From Paraburkholderia flava (lineage in GTDB: Bacteria; Pseudomonadota; Gammaproteobacteria; Burkholderiales; Burkholderiaceae): 64,000 nucleotides of DNA. Shown here in pieces: positions 21,051-31,136 of this stretch. Location of the stretch: NCBI RefSeq assembly GCF_004359985.1, contig NZ_SMRO01000005.1:1-64000 (forward strand). The letters are read 5' to 3'. The first letter of the stretch is position 1, and each line of letters opens with the position of its first letter. The position numbers were made by a program, and so were the translations under genes. The notes under the pieces were generated by a model, which was not told where the DNA came from, did no database searches, and saw nothing but the letters and a program-made list of their open reading frames with translations.

Positions 21051-23261
21051 ATGAGCGTCACCACGTCGGGTTTGCAGTTGAAGTCGGGCCAGCGGGCCGT
21101 GCGCAGTGCAGTCGAACTGCTGAGTTCGATGCGCTTCGCGATCGCGCTGCTCGTGATCCTGGCGATCGCGAGCATCATCGGTACCGTGCTGACTCAGGAC
21201 GATCCGTATCCCAACTACGTCAATCAGTTCGGCCCGTTCTGGGCGGACATCTTCCGCTCGCTGTCGCTGTACACCGTGTACAGCGCGTGGTGGTTCATGC
21301 TGATCCTCTGCTTTCTGGTCACGTCGGTGTCGCTGTGCGTGATCCGCAATGCGCCGAAGATGATCGCCGACATGAAGAGCTGGAAGGACAAGGTGCGCGA
21401 GGGCAGTCTGCGCGCGTTCCATCACAAGGGCGAATTCGCGGTCGAGGGCACGCGTGCCGAATCGGTGGCGCTGCTCTCGCGGCTCGTCGGCAAGCTCGGC
21501 TACCGGTTCGTGACGCGCGAGAGCGAAGGTGCGACGCTGATCGCCGCGAAGTGCGGCGCGCTGGCGAAGATCGGCTACATCTTCGCGCACGTCGCGTTTG
21601 TCGTGATCTGCATCGGCGGTCTGCTCGACAGTAACCTGCCGATCAAGCTGCAGATGTGGATGTTCGACAAGACGCCGATCCGCGGCAACACGGTGATCAA
21701 CGAGATTCCGCCCGAGCATCGTCTGTCGCAGTCGAACCTCACGTTCCGCGGTTACGCGTGGGTGCCGGAAGGCCAGTACGTGTCGACGGCGATCCTGAAC
21801 CAGCCGGACGGTTCGCTGATCCAGGACCTGCCGTTCTCGATCGAGCTGAAGAAGTTCATCGTCGACTACTACTCGACCGGCATGCCGAAGCTCTTCGCAA
21901 GCGACATCGTCGTGATCGATCACAAGACCGGTGCGAAGGTCCCCGCGCGCATCGAGGTGAACAAGCCGTTCACGTACGACGGCGTGTCGATCTATCAGTC
22001 GAGCTTCCAGGACGGCGGCTCGCAGATGCAGATGACCGCGTACCCGATGGTCGGCGGCACCGTGAAGACAATGCCCTTCACCGGCACGATCGGCAACTCG
22101 GCGCCGCTGTCGGCGAGCATGCCGGGCGCGAACGGCCAGACTGTAGAGTTCGCCGATTTCCGCGCGATCAACGTCGAGAACATTTCGAACGGCAGCGGCC
22201 AGAACGACGTGCGCGGCGTGACCGCGCATCGCACGCTGCAGGAAGCGTTCGACGAACGCCTCGGCTCCGGCGCGAAGACCTCGAAGCCGCTCGATCTCCA
22301 CAACGTCGGACCGTCGGTGCAGTACAAGGTGCGCGACAAGGATGGCCAGGCGCGCGAGTACAACAACTACATGCTGCCCGTCGATGTCGGCGGCGAACGG
22401 ATGTTCCTCGCCGGCATGCGGAGCAATCCGGACGACCCGTTCCGCTATCTGCGGATTCCGGCGGACACTGGCGGCACGGTGAAGGAGTGGATGAATCTGC
22501 GCGCCGCGTTCCAGCAGCCGGAATTGCGCGTCGAGGCGGCGCGACGTTTTGCCGCACGCTCGGTCCCCGACGCGAATCCCGATCTGCAGCGACATCTGCA
22601 GGACAGCGCCGAACGGGTCTTGACCCTCTTTGCCGGCGCCGATGCAAACATGACTGCGGCAGCAGGCGGTCAACCGGTCGGCGGCTTCGGCGCGGTGGCG
22701 GCCTTCATCGACCATTCGGTGCCGAAGGCAGAACAGGAAAAGGCCGCCGGGCTGTTGCTGCGCATGCTGGAAGGCGCGACGTGGGATCTGTGGCAGCTCG
22801 ACCGCGCGCAGATCGGCGAGGCTCCCGCGGCGGTCAACGCGGACACGAACCGCTTCCTGCAAAGCTCGATCAACGCGATTTCCGACAGCTTCCTGTATGG
22901 ATCGCCGGTCTATCTGCAGCTGGATTCATTCAAGCAGGTGCAAGCTTCGGTATTTCAGCTCACGCGCGCACCCGGCAAAAAAGTCGTGTATCTTGGCAGC
23001 CTGCTCCTCGTGCTGGGCATCTTCTCGATGTTCTACGTCCGCGAACGGCGCCTGTGGTTCTGGCTCAAAGATAGTGAGCGCGGCGTCGACATCGTGATGG
23101 CGATGTCCAGTGCACGCAAGACGCTCGATTTCGAAAAAGAGTTTGCCCGGACGCGCGACGCTGTCGGTGCGGCGTTGGGCGTCAAACCGACCGACGCATC
23201 CGGTACAGCCGGCGCCTCCAGCGCCCCGCCGTCCGCAAGCTCACCCGATTCGACCCGGTAA
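21051..23261 (+). CDS. resB: Cytochrome c biogenesis protein ResB (System II)
   Basis: ResB (Ccs1) and CcsB form the System II machine that exports heme and attaches it to CxxCH motifs of apocytochromes. The 736 residues have membrane segments near 27-47, 82-102 and 170-190. A large periplasmic region follows, then a last segment near 648-665 (VVYLGSLLLVLGIFSMFYV). The N-terminal SSMRFAIALLVILAIASIIGT and the DPYPNYVNQFGPFWADIF segment are typical. It is six bases upstream of ccsB; the pair is fully adequate for maturation of the neighbouring cytochrome. Confidence 0.94.
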   Translation: MSVTTSGLQLKSGQRAVRSAVELLSSMRFAIALLVILAIASIIGTVLTQDDPYPNYVNQFGPFWADIFRSLSLYTVYSAWWFMLILCFLVTSVSLCVIRNAPKMIADMKSWKDKVREGSLRAFHHKGEFAVEGTRAESVALLSRLVGKLGYRFVTRESEGATLIAAKCGALAKIGYIFAHVAFVVICIGGLLDSNLPIKLQMWMFDKTPIRGNTVINEIPPEHRLSQSNLTFRGYAWVPEGQYVSTAILNQPDGSLIQDLPFSIELKKFIVDYYSTGMPKLFASDIVVIDHKTGAKVPARIEVNKPFTYDGVSIYQSSFQDGGSQMQMTAYPMVGGTVKTMPFTGTIGNSAPLSASMPGANGQTVEFADFRAINVENISNGSGQNDVRGVTAHRTLQEAFDERLGSGAKTSKPLDLHNVGPSVQYKVRDKDGQAREYNNYMLPVDVGGERMFLAGMRSNPDDPFRYLRIPADTGGTVKEWMNLRAAFQQPELRVEAARRFAARSVPDANPDLQRHLQDSAERVLTLFAGADANMTAAAGGQPVGGFGAVAAFIDHSVPKAEQEKAAGLLLRMLEGATWDLWQLDRAQIGEAPAAVNADTNRFLQSSINAISDSFLYGSPVYLQLDSFKQVQASVFQLTRAPGKKVVYLGSLLLVLGIFSMFYVRERRLWFWLKDSERGVDIVMAMSSARKTLDFEKEFARTRDAVGAALGVKPTDASGTAGASSAPPSASSPDSTR

Positions 23262-23266
23262 GAATT

Positions 23267-24490
23267 ATGGATCTGACCCAAGCCTCCACTCCCCCTTCGC
23301 GACCGGCCACGTCAGCCGCGACCCGCCCCGCGACGCCCGCCGTCCAGCCGCCCGATCTCGCGCTGCTCGATGAACGGTCGTTCCTGAGACGGCTCCGACC
23401 GTCCGACTGGCTGTTCGCGATCGCGCTGGTCGCCGGCGCGGGGTTCGCGCTGTCGCGCTATCACCCGTTCATGAACTACTACGACAAGCTCGTGCTCGTG
23501 TGCGCGGTGCCGGCGATGATCGTACTCGGCTGGCGCTGGAAGCCCGCGCGTCTGCTGATGGCCGGCATCGCCGTGCTGTCGCTGTTCGCGATCCAGACCT
23601 ACCACGGCGACCTGACGCGCGCGGACAACGCGTTCTTCCTGAAATATTTCCTGTCGAGCCAGTCCGCGATTCTGTGGATGAGCGCGCTGTTCGTGTTCGC
23701 CACGGTGTTCTACTGGATCGGCCTGCTGTCGCGCTCGCCGACCGGCGGCGCGATCGGTTCGGGGATGACGTGGGCCGCGGTGCTGATGGGCTTCGTCGGC
23801 CTGATGGTGCGCTGGTACGAGTCGTACCTGATCGGCGCAGACGTCGGCCATATTCCAATCTCGAACCTGTACGAAGTGTTCGTGCTGTTCAGCCTGATCA
23901 CCGCGCTGTTCTACCTGTACTACGAGCGGCATTACGCGACGCGTGCGCTTGGCGCATTCGTGCTGCTGGTTATCAGCGCGGCCGTCGGCTTCCTGATGTG
24001 GTACTCGATCGCACGCGACGCGCAGCAGATCCAGCCGCTCGTCCCCGCGCTGCAAAGCTGGTGGATGAAGATCCACGTGCCGGCGAACTTCATCGGTTAC
24101 GGTAGCTTCGCGCTGTCGGCGATGGTCGGCGTCGCGTATCTGGTGAAGGAGCGGGGCATTCTCGCTGACCGCCTGCCGGCGCTCGATGTACTCGACGACC
24201 TGATGTACAAGTCGATCGCCGTCGGTTTCGCGTTCTTCACGATCGCGACGATTCTCGGCGCGCTGTGGGCCGCCGAAGCGTGGGGCGGCTACTGGAGCTG
24301 GGATCCGAAGGAAACCTGGGCGCTGATCGTCTGGTTGAATTACGCGGCGTGGCTGCATATGCGGCTGATCAAGGGCCTGCGCGGCGCGGTCGCCGCCTGG
24401 TGGGCGCTCACGGGCCTGCTGGTCACGACGTTCGCGTTCCTCGGCGTCAACATGTTCCTGTCGGGGCTGCATAGCTACGGCAAGCTGTAA
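23267..24490 (+). CDS. ccsB: Cytochrome c biogenesis protein CcsB/CcsA (System II)
   Basis: This is the heme-handling partner of ResB. The 407 residues hold about eight membrane segments. The tryptophan-rich WWD-type signature WGGYWSWDPKETWALIVWL lies near residue 340, with conserved histidines before and after it. The proline- and threonine-rich first 40 residues are cytoplasmic. The start lies six bases after resB. Some annotation systems call it ccsA, resC or ccmF-like; the function is the same. Confidence 0.94.
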   Translation: MDLTQASTPPSRPATSAATRPATPAVQPPDLALLDERSFLRRLRPSDWLFAIALVAGAGFALSRYHPFMNYYDKLVLVCAVPAMIVLGWRWKPARLLMAGIAVLSLFAIQTYHGDLTRADNAFFLKYFLSSQSAILWMSALFVFATVFYWIGLLSRSPTGGAIGSGMTWAAVLMGFVGLMVRWYESYLIGADVGHIPISNLYEVFVLFSLITALFYLYYERHYATRALGAFVLLVISAAVGFLMWYSIARDAQQIQPLVPALQSWWMKIHVPANFIGYGSFALSAMVGVAYLVKERGILADRLPALDVLDDLMYKSIAVGFAFFTIATILGALWAAEAWGGYWSWDPKETWALIVWLNYAAWLHMRLIKGLRGAVAAWWALTGLLVTTFAFLGVNMFLSGLHSYGKL

Positions 24491-24527
24491 TATCTGCCGC
24501 GCTACGACGACTATGCTGTGACGACGC

Positions 24528-24561
24528 AAAACCGCCGGTGCCTCGCACCGGCGGTTTTTTT
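24528..24561 (+). terminator. Intrinsic terminator after ccsB
   Basis: A perfect 14-base arm (24528-24541) pairs with 24545-24558 around a three-base loop, followed by T to 24561. Confidence 0.85.
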
Positions 24562-24670
24562 ATTCCGGCGATGGAAGATTTCCCCGGTTGGCGGCGTTCA
24601 CCTTAATGTAGCCCGCCAAAGCGGGTAGAACGGACATCGGAACGGCGCGCAGCGCCCACGGAGCAGCGAC

Positions 24671-25666
<996 letters not shown>

Positions 25667-25678
25667 GCGGATCCGATC

Positions 25679-26392
25679 ATGCCAACCGATACGTCGACTG
25701 CTACTCGCCGCGACGCTTCACGCGCACCGGCTGCTGCCTCTGCATCTGCACGCCGTGCGCCAGCGGTCGGCTCCACCGCGAACCGCTGGATCGTGCCCGC
25801 GAAGATCGCGGTGTTCATTGCCGCGTGGTATCCGCTCGCGCGCATTGTGCTGTTCGGTCTGACCGATCGGCTCGGCGCGAATCCGATCGAGTTCATCACG
25901 CGCTCGACCGGCCTGTGGACGCTCGTGTTCCTGTGCATCACGCTCTCGGTCACGCCGTTGCGTCGTTTGACGGGCATCGCCGCGCTGGTTCGCTTCCGCC
26001 GGATGCTCGGTCTGTACGCATTCTTCTACGCGACGCTGCACTTCACCACGTACGTATGGTTCGACAAATGGTTCGACGCCGCGGAGATGTTGAAGGACAT
26101 CGGCAAGCGGCCGTTCATCACGGTCGGCTTCGCGGCGTTCGTTCTGCTGATTCCGCTTGCGGTCACGTCGCCGCGCGCGATGGTGCGCAAGCTCGGGCGT
26201 CGGTGGCAAACGCTCCATCGCGCGATCTACGCGATCGCTGCGCTGGCGATCCTGCATTTCTGGTGGATGAAGGCAGGCAAGCACGATCTGCTGCTGCCGA
26301 AGATCTATGGTGCGATCGTCGTGGTGCTGCTTGGGTGGCGGCTTGCGGTGTGGTTGAAAGCGCGCGTGACGCAGCGGCGGGCGAAGGCGTAA
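25679..26392 (+). CDS. msrQ: Methionine sulfoxide reductase heme subunit MsrQ (YedZ)
   Basis: MsrQ is an inner-membrane b-type heme protein that passes electrons from the respiratory chain to MsrP. The 237 residues have an Ala/Arg-rich cytoplasmic start of about 35 residues and then six predicted membrane segments. Heme-ligand histidines are expected in YATLHFTTYVWFD and LHRAIYAIAALAILHFWWM, which are both present. It directly follows msrP. Confidence 0.94.
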   Translation: MPTDTSTATRRDASRAPAAASASARRAPAVGSTANRWIVPAKIAVFIAAWYPLARIVLFGLTDRLGANPIEFITRSTGLWTLVFLCITLSVTPLRRLTGIAALVRFRRMLGLYAFFYATLHFTTYVWFDKWFDAAEMLKDIGKRPFITVGFAAFVLLIPLAVTSPRAMVRKLGRRWQTLHRAIYAIAALAILHFWWMKAGKHDLLLPKIYGAIVVVLLGWRLAVWLKARVTQRRAKA

Positions 26393-26452
26393 GCGTAAGT
26401 GGAGAGCGTTGTTTGACGAGATATCGTCGAAGCACGTGCCGCTTCAAAAAGC

Positions 26453-26485
26453 AAAAAGGCGATGCACTGATGCATCGCCTTTTTT
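26453..26485. terminator. Bidirectional terminator between msrQ and lysA
   Basis: AAAAAGGCGATGCA (26453-26466) pairs with 26471-26484 around a CTGA loop, with T runs on both strands. It separates two convergent genes. Confidence 0.85.
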
Positions 26486-26514
26486 CATACGGCAGCGTCC
26501 TTCGACGCGACCGC

Positions 26515-27777
26515 TTATTCCGGCAAAACCGTCTCGCCCGCGAACAGTTCCGGCACCGTCTCGCGCGCGCGGACCACGTGCGCCGCATCGCCGTCGACCA
26601 TCACCTCAGCCGCGCGAGGACGCGTGTTGTAGTTCGAGCTCATCGCGAAGCCATACGCGCCGGCCGAACGGATCGCGAGCACATCGCCCACGTCGACGGC
26701 CAGATCGCGATCGCGGCCCAGCCAGTCCCCGCTTTCGCACACCGGGCCGACCACGTCGTAGCGATGCGCGGCGACGTCGCGCTGCACGACCGCTTCGATC
26801 GCGTGATACGCGCCGTACATTGCGGGACGGGCGAGGTCGTTCATCGCAGCATCGACGATCGCGAAGTTTTTCTCCGCGCCCGGCTTCAGAAATTCGACAC
26901 GTGTGAGCAGCACGCCCGCGTTACCGACGAGCGAACGGCCCGGTTCGAAATAGACCTCGCGATGGCCGTGGCCGCGCGCGTCGATCCGGTCGAGCACCGT
27001 GCGAACGAACTCACCAATGTCCGGCGGCGTTTCATCGGCATAGGTGATGCCGAGGCCGCCGCCGACGTCGATGTGCTTGATCGTCAGGCCATCCGCTTCG
27101 ATCTGGCCGACCAGTTCGAGCAGCTTGTCGACCGCATCGAGATACGGCGCGATCTCGGTGATCTGCGAGCCGATATGGCAGTCGATACCGACAACGTCGA
27201 GGTGCGGCATCGCCGCTGCCGCGCGATAGGTTGCACGCGCTTCGTCGAACGCGACGCCGAACTTGTTCGACTTCAATCCCGTGGAAATGTACGGATGCGT
27301 CTTCGCGTCGACGTCCGGATTCACGCGCAGCGACACAGGCGCCGTGCGGCCCATCTCGCCGGCAACCGCATTGAGGCGATCAAGTTCGGGAATCGATTCG
27401 ACGTTGAAGCATTTGACGCCGGCCGCCAGAGCCTCGCGCATTTCGCTCGTGCTCTTGCCGACGCCGGAGAACACGGTGTTTTCCGCTTTGCCGCCGGCCG
27501 CGAGCACGCGCGCCAGTTCACCGCCCGACACGATGTCGAAGCCGGCACCAAGCCGCGCGAACACGTTGAGCACCGCGAGATTGCTGTTCGCCTTGACGGC
27601 GACGTGCACCGTCGCGTGGCGTCCTGCGCACGCGTCGGCGTACGCGTGCCACGTGGCAGTGAGCGCCGCGCGCGAATAGACGTACAGCGGAGTGCCGAAC
27701 TGTTCGGCGAGCGAAACGGCGGACACGCGTTCGGCGTGCAGCACGCCGTCGACATACGCGAATGCGGATCGAGTCAT
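26515..27777 (-). CDS. lysA: Diaminopimelate decarboxylase
   Basis: LysA makes lysine from meso-diaminopimelate with pyridoxal phosphate. The 420 residues form an alanine-racemase-type barrel with the cofactor lysine in VAVKANSNLAVL near residue 55. The phosphate-binding glycine stretch HIDVGGGLGI is near 240, and the substrate-binding cysteine is in GPVCESGDWLG near 345. It follows the lptM-type lipoprotein gene with nine bases between, an arrangement conserved in proteobacteria next to cyaY. Confidence 0.96.
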   Translation of the reverse strand: MTRSAFAYVDGVLHAERVSAVSLAEQFGTPLYVYSRAALTATWHAYADACAGRHATVHVAVKANSNLAVLNVFARLGAGFDIVSGGELARVLAAGGKAENTVFSGVGKSTSEMREALAAGVKCFNVESIPELDRLNAVAGEMGRTAPVSLRVNPDVDAKTHPYISTGLKSNKFGVAFDEARATYRAAAAMPHLDVVGIDCHIGSQITEIAPYLDAVDKLLELVGQIEADGLTIKHIDVGGGLGITYADETPPDIGEFVRTVLDRIDARGHGHREVYFEPGRSLVGNAGVLLTRVEFLKPGAEKNFAIVDAAMNDLARPAMYGAYHAIEAVVQRDVAAHRYDVVGPVCESGDWLGRDRDLAVDVGDVLAIRSAGAYGFAMSSNYNTRPRAAEVMVDGDAAHVVRARETVPELFAGETVLPE

Positions 27778-27786
27778 GCGAAGCTT

Positions 27787-28101
27787 TTACTGAGTGGTGA
27801 GAGTGCCGGAAGCCGGTTGCGGTGTCGACGCGGCAGCATCGGAGGCAGGGGCGTTGCGCAGTTCGCTTTCGGTCGACAGCGACAGCGGCGTACCCGATGT
27901 ATCCGGCACGGTGCCCGACGCGGTTTCCGCATCCGGTTTGACGTCGTCCGGTGACGGCTGGGTGCGGTCGACCGGTTTGGCCGGCAAAGGCGGCACGGTG
28001 GGCAGATAAAGCGCGCCGCGTTGACCGCAGCCGCTCAGTGCGCCACCTGCGAGAATGGCCAAAGCCGCTACAATCGCGCTCATCCGGAAAACGACTCGCA
28101 T
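27787..28101 (-). CDS. lptM: Small lipoprotein of the LptM (YifL) family
   Basis: LptM is a small outer-membrane-associated lipoprotein that aids oxidative maturation of the LPS translocon LptDE in E. coli. The 104 residues have a lipobox LSGC with Cys25, followed directly by GQRGALYLP, the family signature. The remainder is Pro/Ser/Thr-rich and low in complexity. An alternative start at residue 7 (MSAIVAAL, 28083) gives a shorter signal peptide. Its place between cyaY and lysA matches that of E. coli. The function is by homology. Confidence 0.85.
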   Translation of the reverse strand: MRVVFRMSAIVAALAILAGGALSGCGQRGALYLPTVPPLPAKPVDRTQPSPDDVKPDAETASGTVPDTSGTPLSLSTESELRNAPASDAAASTPQPASGTLTTQ

Positions 28102-28136
28102 GACTGTCCCTGAATAATCAATCGTTGGAGTTTAGC

Positions 28137-28454
28137 ATGTCCGATCATGAATACCTGACCCGCGCAGAGGCCGCGCTCGCGGCCGTGGAGCGCACACTCG
28201 ACGACACCGGCGCGGACATCGAATTCGAACGCAGCGGCAATGTGCTGACGCTCGAATTCGAGAGCGGAACGAAGATCATTGTGAACCTGCAGCCGCCGAT
28301 GCGCGAGATCTGGATCGCCGCGAAAGCCGGCGGTTTCCACTTCCGTTTCGTCGATGGCGAATGGCGCGACACGCGCAGCGGCACCGAGTTTTTCGCGGCG
28401 CTGTCCGATTACGCGACCCAGCAGGCCGGCGAGCCGGTTCACTTCGCGCCGTAA
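28137..28454 (+). CDS. cyaY: Frataxin-like iron donor CyaY
   Basis: CyaY binds iron and modulates iron-sulfur cluster assembly on IscS. From the ATG at 28137 it has 105 residues ([20 protein letters not shown]). The earlier TTG at 28125 is part of the ribosome site TTGGAG and is rejected. The acidic first helix and the beta-sheet core ([20 protein letters not shown]) fit the family. It is divergent from lptM-lysA with a 35-base gap and convergent with mrcA. Confidence 0.94.
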   Translation: MSDHEYLTRAEAALAAVERTLDDTGADIEFERSGNVLTLEFESGTKIIVNLQPPMREIWIAAKAGGFHFRFVDGEWRDTRSGTEFFAALSDYATQQAGEPVHFAP

Positions 28455-28474
28455 CCCCGCTGCGAGTTCTCCAC

Positions 28475-28494
28475 CCGCGGCCTAATGGCCGCGG
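28475..28494. repeat. Perfect hairpin over the mrcA stop codon
   Basis: CCGCGGCC (28475-28482) and GGCCGCGG (28487-28494) flank TAAT and include the mrcA stop. There is no T run, so it may be only a 3' stabilising structure for the convergent cyaY and mrcA messages. Confidence 0.5.
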
Positions 28495-30881
28495 AACAGA
28501 TTCATGATGTCCTGCTTTTCCTGCTCGCCGACCTCGGCCGGTGCGACACCTGACGCACCGCTCGCGCCGGCATCGAGCGACGCCTGGCTCACGCCGACCG
28601 TCGCGACGAAGCCGTGCCCCGGCGTGAAGTCCTCGAAGTACAACTCGTCGCCGAGCGTGACGATGCCGTCGGGCATCGGCATCTTGTAGGCGGGCACGTC
28701 CTTCAGCGCGCGGCTCATGTATTCGATCCACACCGGCAACGCGAGCCCGCCGCCCGTTTCGCGATCGCCGAGGCTGCGCGGATTGTCGTAGCCGATCCAC
28801 GCGATCGCCGTCAGCGTGTGCTGATAGCCGGCGAACCACGCGTCGCGCGAATCGTTGGTCGTCCCGGTCTTGCCTCCAAGGTCCGTGCGTTTCAGCACGT
28901 TGGTCTTCGCGCCGGTGCCGCGCTGCGCGACACTCTGCAGCAGGCTGTTCATCACGTACGCGTTGCGCGGGTCGATTGCGTGCGGTGCGCTTTCGCCCGC
29001 GACGAGCGGCTGCGCGTGCGCGACGACGATGCCGCGCTGATCGGTGACCTCGGCGATCAGATACGGATTGACGCGATAGCCGCCGTTCGCGAATACCGAG
29101 TACGCGCCCGCCATCTGCAGCGGCGTGACGAGCCCCGCGCCGAGCGCCATCGGCAGATAGGCCGGATGACGATCCGCATCGAAGCCGAAACGCGTGATGT
29201 ACTGCTGCGCGTATTTCGTTCCGATCTGGTTGAGGATGCGGATCGATACGAGATTCTTCGATTTCATCAGCGCGGTGCGCATCGTCATCGGACCATCGAA
29301 ACCGCCGCCGTAGTTCTTCGGCTCCCACGCCTGGCCGCCGGTTTCGGCGGCGCTGAAAAAGAGCGGCGCGTCGTTGATGATCGTGGCCGGCGCGAGGCCC
29401 TTTTCGAGCGAAGCCGAATAGATGAACGGCTTGAAGCTCGAACCCGGTTGACGCCACGCCTGCGTCACGTGATTGAACTTGTTCTTGTTGAAGTCGAAGC
29501 CGCCGACGAGCGCGCGGATCGCGCCGTCCTGCGGCACCACCGATACGAACGCGCCTTCCACCTGCGGCAACTGCGTGATCGACCAGTTGCCCTCGTCGTC
29601 CTTGACGACGCGAATGATCGCGCCCGGTCGCACGCGCTGGTTCGGCTGCGCGCGCGGACCCAATGCGAACGACGCGAAGCGCAGCCCGTCGCCTTCGATC
29701 GTCGCGGTGTTGCCGTCGATGAACGTGACCTGCACCTGCTTCGGCGTCGCCGACGTGACCATCGCCGCGACGATTTCGCCGTTGTCCGGGTGTTCGAGCA
29801 ACGCGTCGTCGATGGCTTGCTCGCGATCGTCGCCGGGTGGCGGCAGATCGATGAACGCTTCCGGTCCACGGTAGCCGTGACGGCGCTCGTAGTCCATCAA
29901 GCCTTTACGCAGCGCGCGATAGGCGACGTCCTGATCGGCAGAGTCGATCGTCGTGACGACATTCAGGCCGCGCGTGTACGCTTCTTCGCGGTACTGCGCG
30001 TACATCATCTGCCGCACCATTTCTGCAACGTACTCCGCGTGCACGCTGAACTCCTTGCCCGCGCCCTTGACGACGAGCGGCTGCTTCGCGGCTTCGTCGT
30101 ACTGCTGCTGCGTGATGTAGTTCAGTTCGAGCATGCGCTGCAGGATGTACTCCTGCCGCACCTTCGCGCGCTTCGGATTGACCACCGGGTTATACGCGGA
30201 GGGCGCTTTCGGTAGCCCGGCGAGCATCGCGCATTCGGCCAGCGTCAGATCCTTCATGTCCTTGCCGAAGTACACGCGCGCCGCGCTCGCGAAACCGTAT
30301 GCGCGCTGCCCGAGATAGATCTGATTCATGTACACCTCGAGAATCTGATCCTTCGACAGCTTCGACTCGATCTTGTACGCGAGCAGCATCTCGTAGATCT
30401 TGCGCGTGTAGGTTTTCTCGCTCGACAGGAAGAAGTTGCGCGCGACCTGCATCGTGATCGTGCTTGCGCCCTGCGTCGCGTGACCGTTCGTCAGCGCGAC
30501 GAAGCCTGCGCGCGCGATGCCGGTGAGATCGACGCCGCCGTGATCGTAGAAGCGCGCGTCTTCGATTGCGAGCACGGCCTTCTTCAGATTGTCCGGTACG
30601 TCCTGGATATGAACGACGTCACGACGCTCCTCGCCGAATTCGCCGATCAGCACGTGATCGGCCGTGTAGATGCGCAGCGGCACCTTCGGCTGGTAATCGG
30701 TGAGCGCGTCGAGCGACGGCAGGTTCGGTGTCGCGACGACGAGCGCGTAACCGAGCACGAGACCGACACACACGATGCCAGCAACGATCAGCCCCACGAA
30801 GCCGAGCAACAGCTTCATCCATAGGGAACGCTTGCGCTTTTCGGGTGCGGGCGGCGGGGATGTAGGAGACGTGGATTGCAT
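28482..30881 (-). CDS. mrcA: Penicillin-binding protein 1A (bifunctional peptidoglycan synthase)
   Basis: PBP1a polymerises and crosslinks peptidoglycan at the inner membrane. The 799 residues have a short Pro-rich cytoplasmic start and one membrane helix (about 24-48). The glycosyltransferase domain carries the catalytic glutamate in EDARFYDHGG near 107 and GASTITMQVARN. An OB-like insert follows, then a transpeptidase domain with SSFK, SKN and KTGT motifs. It is divergent from the pilM operon, the same order as mrcA and hofMNOPQ in E. coli. Confidence 0.96.
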   Translation of the reverse strand: MQSTSPTSPPPAPEKRKRSLWMKLLLGFVGLIVAGIVCVGLVLGYALVVATPNLPSLDALTDYQPKVPLRIYTADHVLIGEFGEERRDVVHIQDVPDNLKKAVLAIEDARFYDHGGVDLTGIARAGFVALTNGHATQGASTITMQVARNFFLSSEKTYTRKIYEMLLAYKIESKLSKDQILEVYMNQIYLGQRAYGFASAARVYFGKDMKDLTLAECAMLAGLPKAPSAYNPVVNPKRAKVRQEYILQRMLELNYITQQQYDEAAKQPLVVKGAGKEFSVHAEYVAEMVRQMMYAQYREEAYTRGLNVVTTIDSADQDVAYRALRKGLMDYERRHGYRGPEAFIDLPPPGDDREQAIDDALLEHPDNGEIVAAMVTSATPKQVQVTFIDGNTATIEGDGLRFASFALGPRAQPNQRVRPGAIIRVVKDDEGNWSITQLPQVEGAFVSVVPQDGAIRALVGGFDFNKNKFNHVTQAWRQPGSSFKPFIYSASLEKGLAPATIINDAPLFFSAAETGGQAWEPKNYGGGFDGPMTMRTALMKSKNLVSIRILNQIGTKYAQQYITRFGFDADRHPAYLPMALGAGLVTPLQMAGAYSVFANGGYRVNPYLIAEVTDQRGIVVAHAQPLVAGESAPHAIDPRNAYVMNSLLQSVAQRGTGAKTNVLKRTDLGGKTGTTNDSRDAWFAGYQHTLTAIAWIGYDNPRSLGDRETGGGLALPVWIEYMSRALKDVPAYKMPMPDGIVTLGDELYFEDFTPGHGFVATVGVSQASLDAGASGASGVAPAEVGEQEKQDIMNLFRGH

Positions 30882-31136
30882 ATGAACACCAAAAAACAGT
30901 CCCGCGATTATAGCCGCCCGGTTCCGTGGCTTTCGACACGCTTACTTCTCGTATGACTTCGCGTAGCGTATCGCGTGAACATGACTTCACTCTAGCCGCT
31001 TTGCGACGCCGCGCGCGACGCGCGATGCCGCGTTAGCCGTCCGGCCGAATGTCGCGCGAACGTCACGTTTCGCACAATGCGTCATCAGGCCTGTGCACGA
31101 ATGGTTCGTCGCGGGATGCAATGGTGTGGAGGCGCG

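Noticed and set aside
21036..22862. 608-codon minus-strand ORF opposite resB
   Set aside because: Antisense shadow of a secure gene, Arg/His-rich and without motifs.
25825..27954. 709-codon + strand ORF across msrQ and lysA
   Set aside because: It spans a clear bidirectional terminator and lies antisense to lysA; chance open frame.
28475..28494. Palindrome at the mrcA stop as an attachment or recombination site
   Set aside because: It is only 8 bp per arm, not repeated elsewhere in view, and best explained as a 3' mRNA hairpin between convergent genes.
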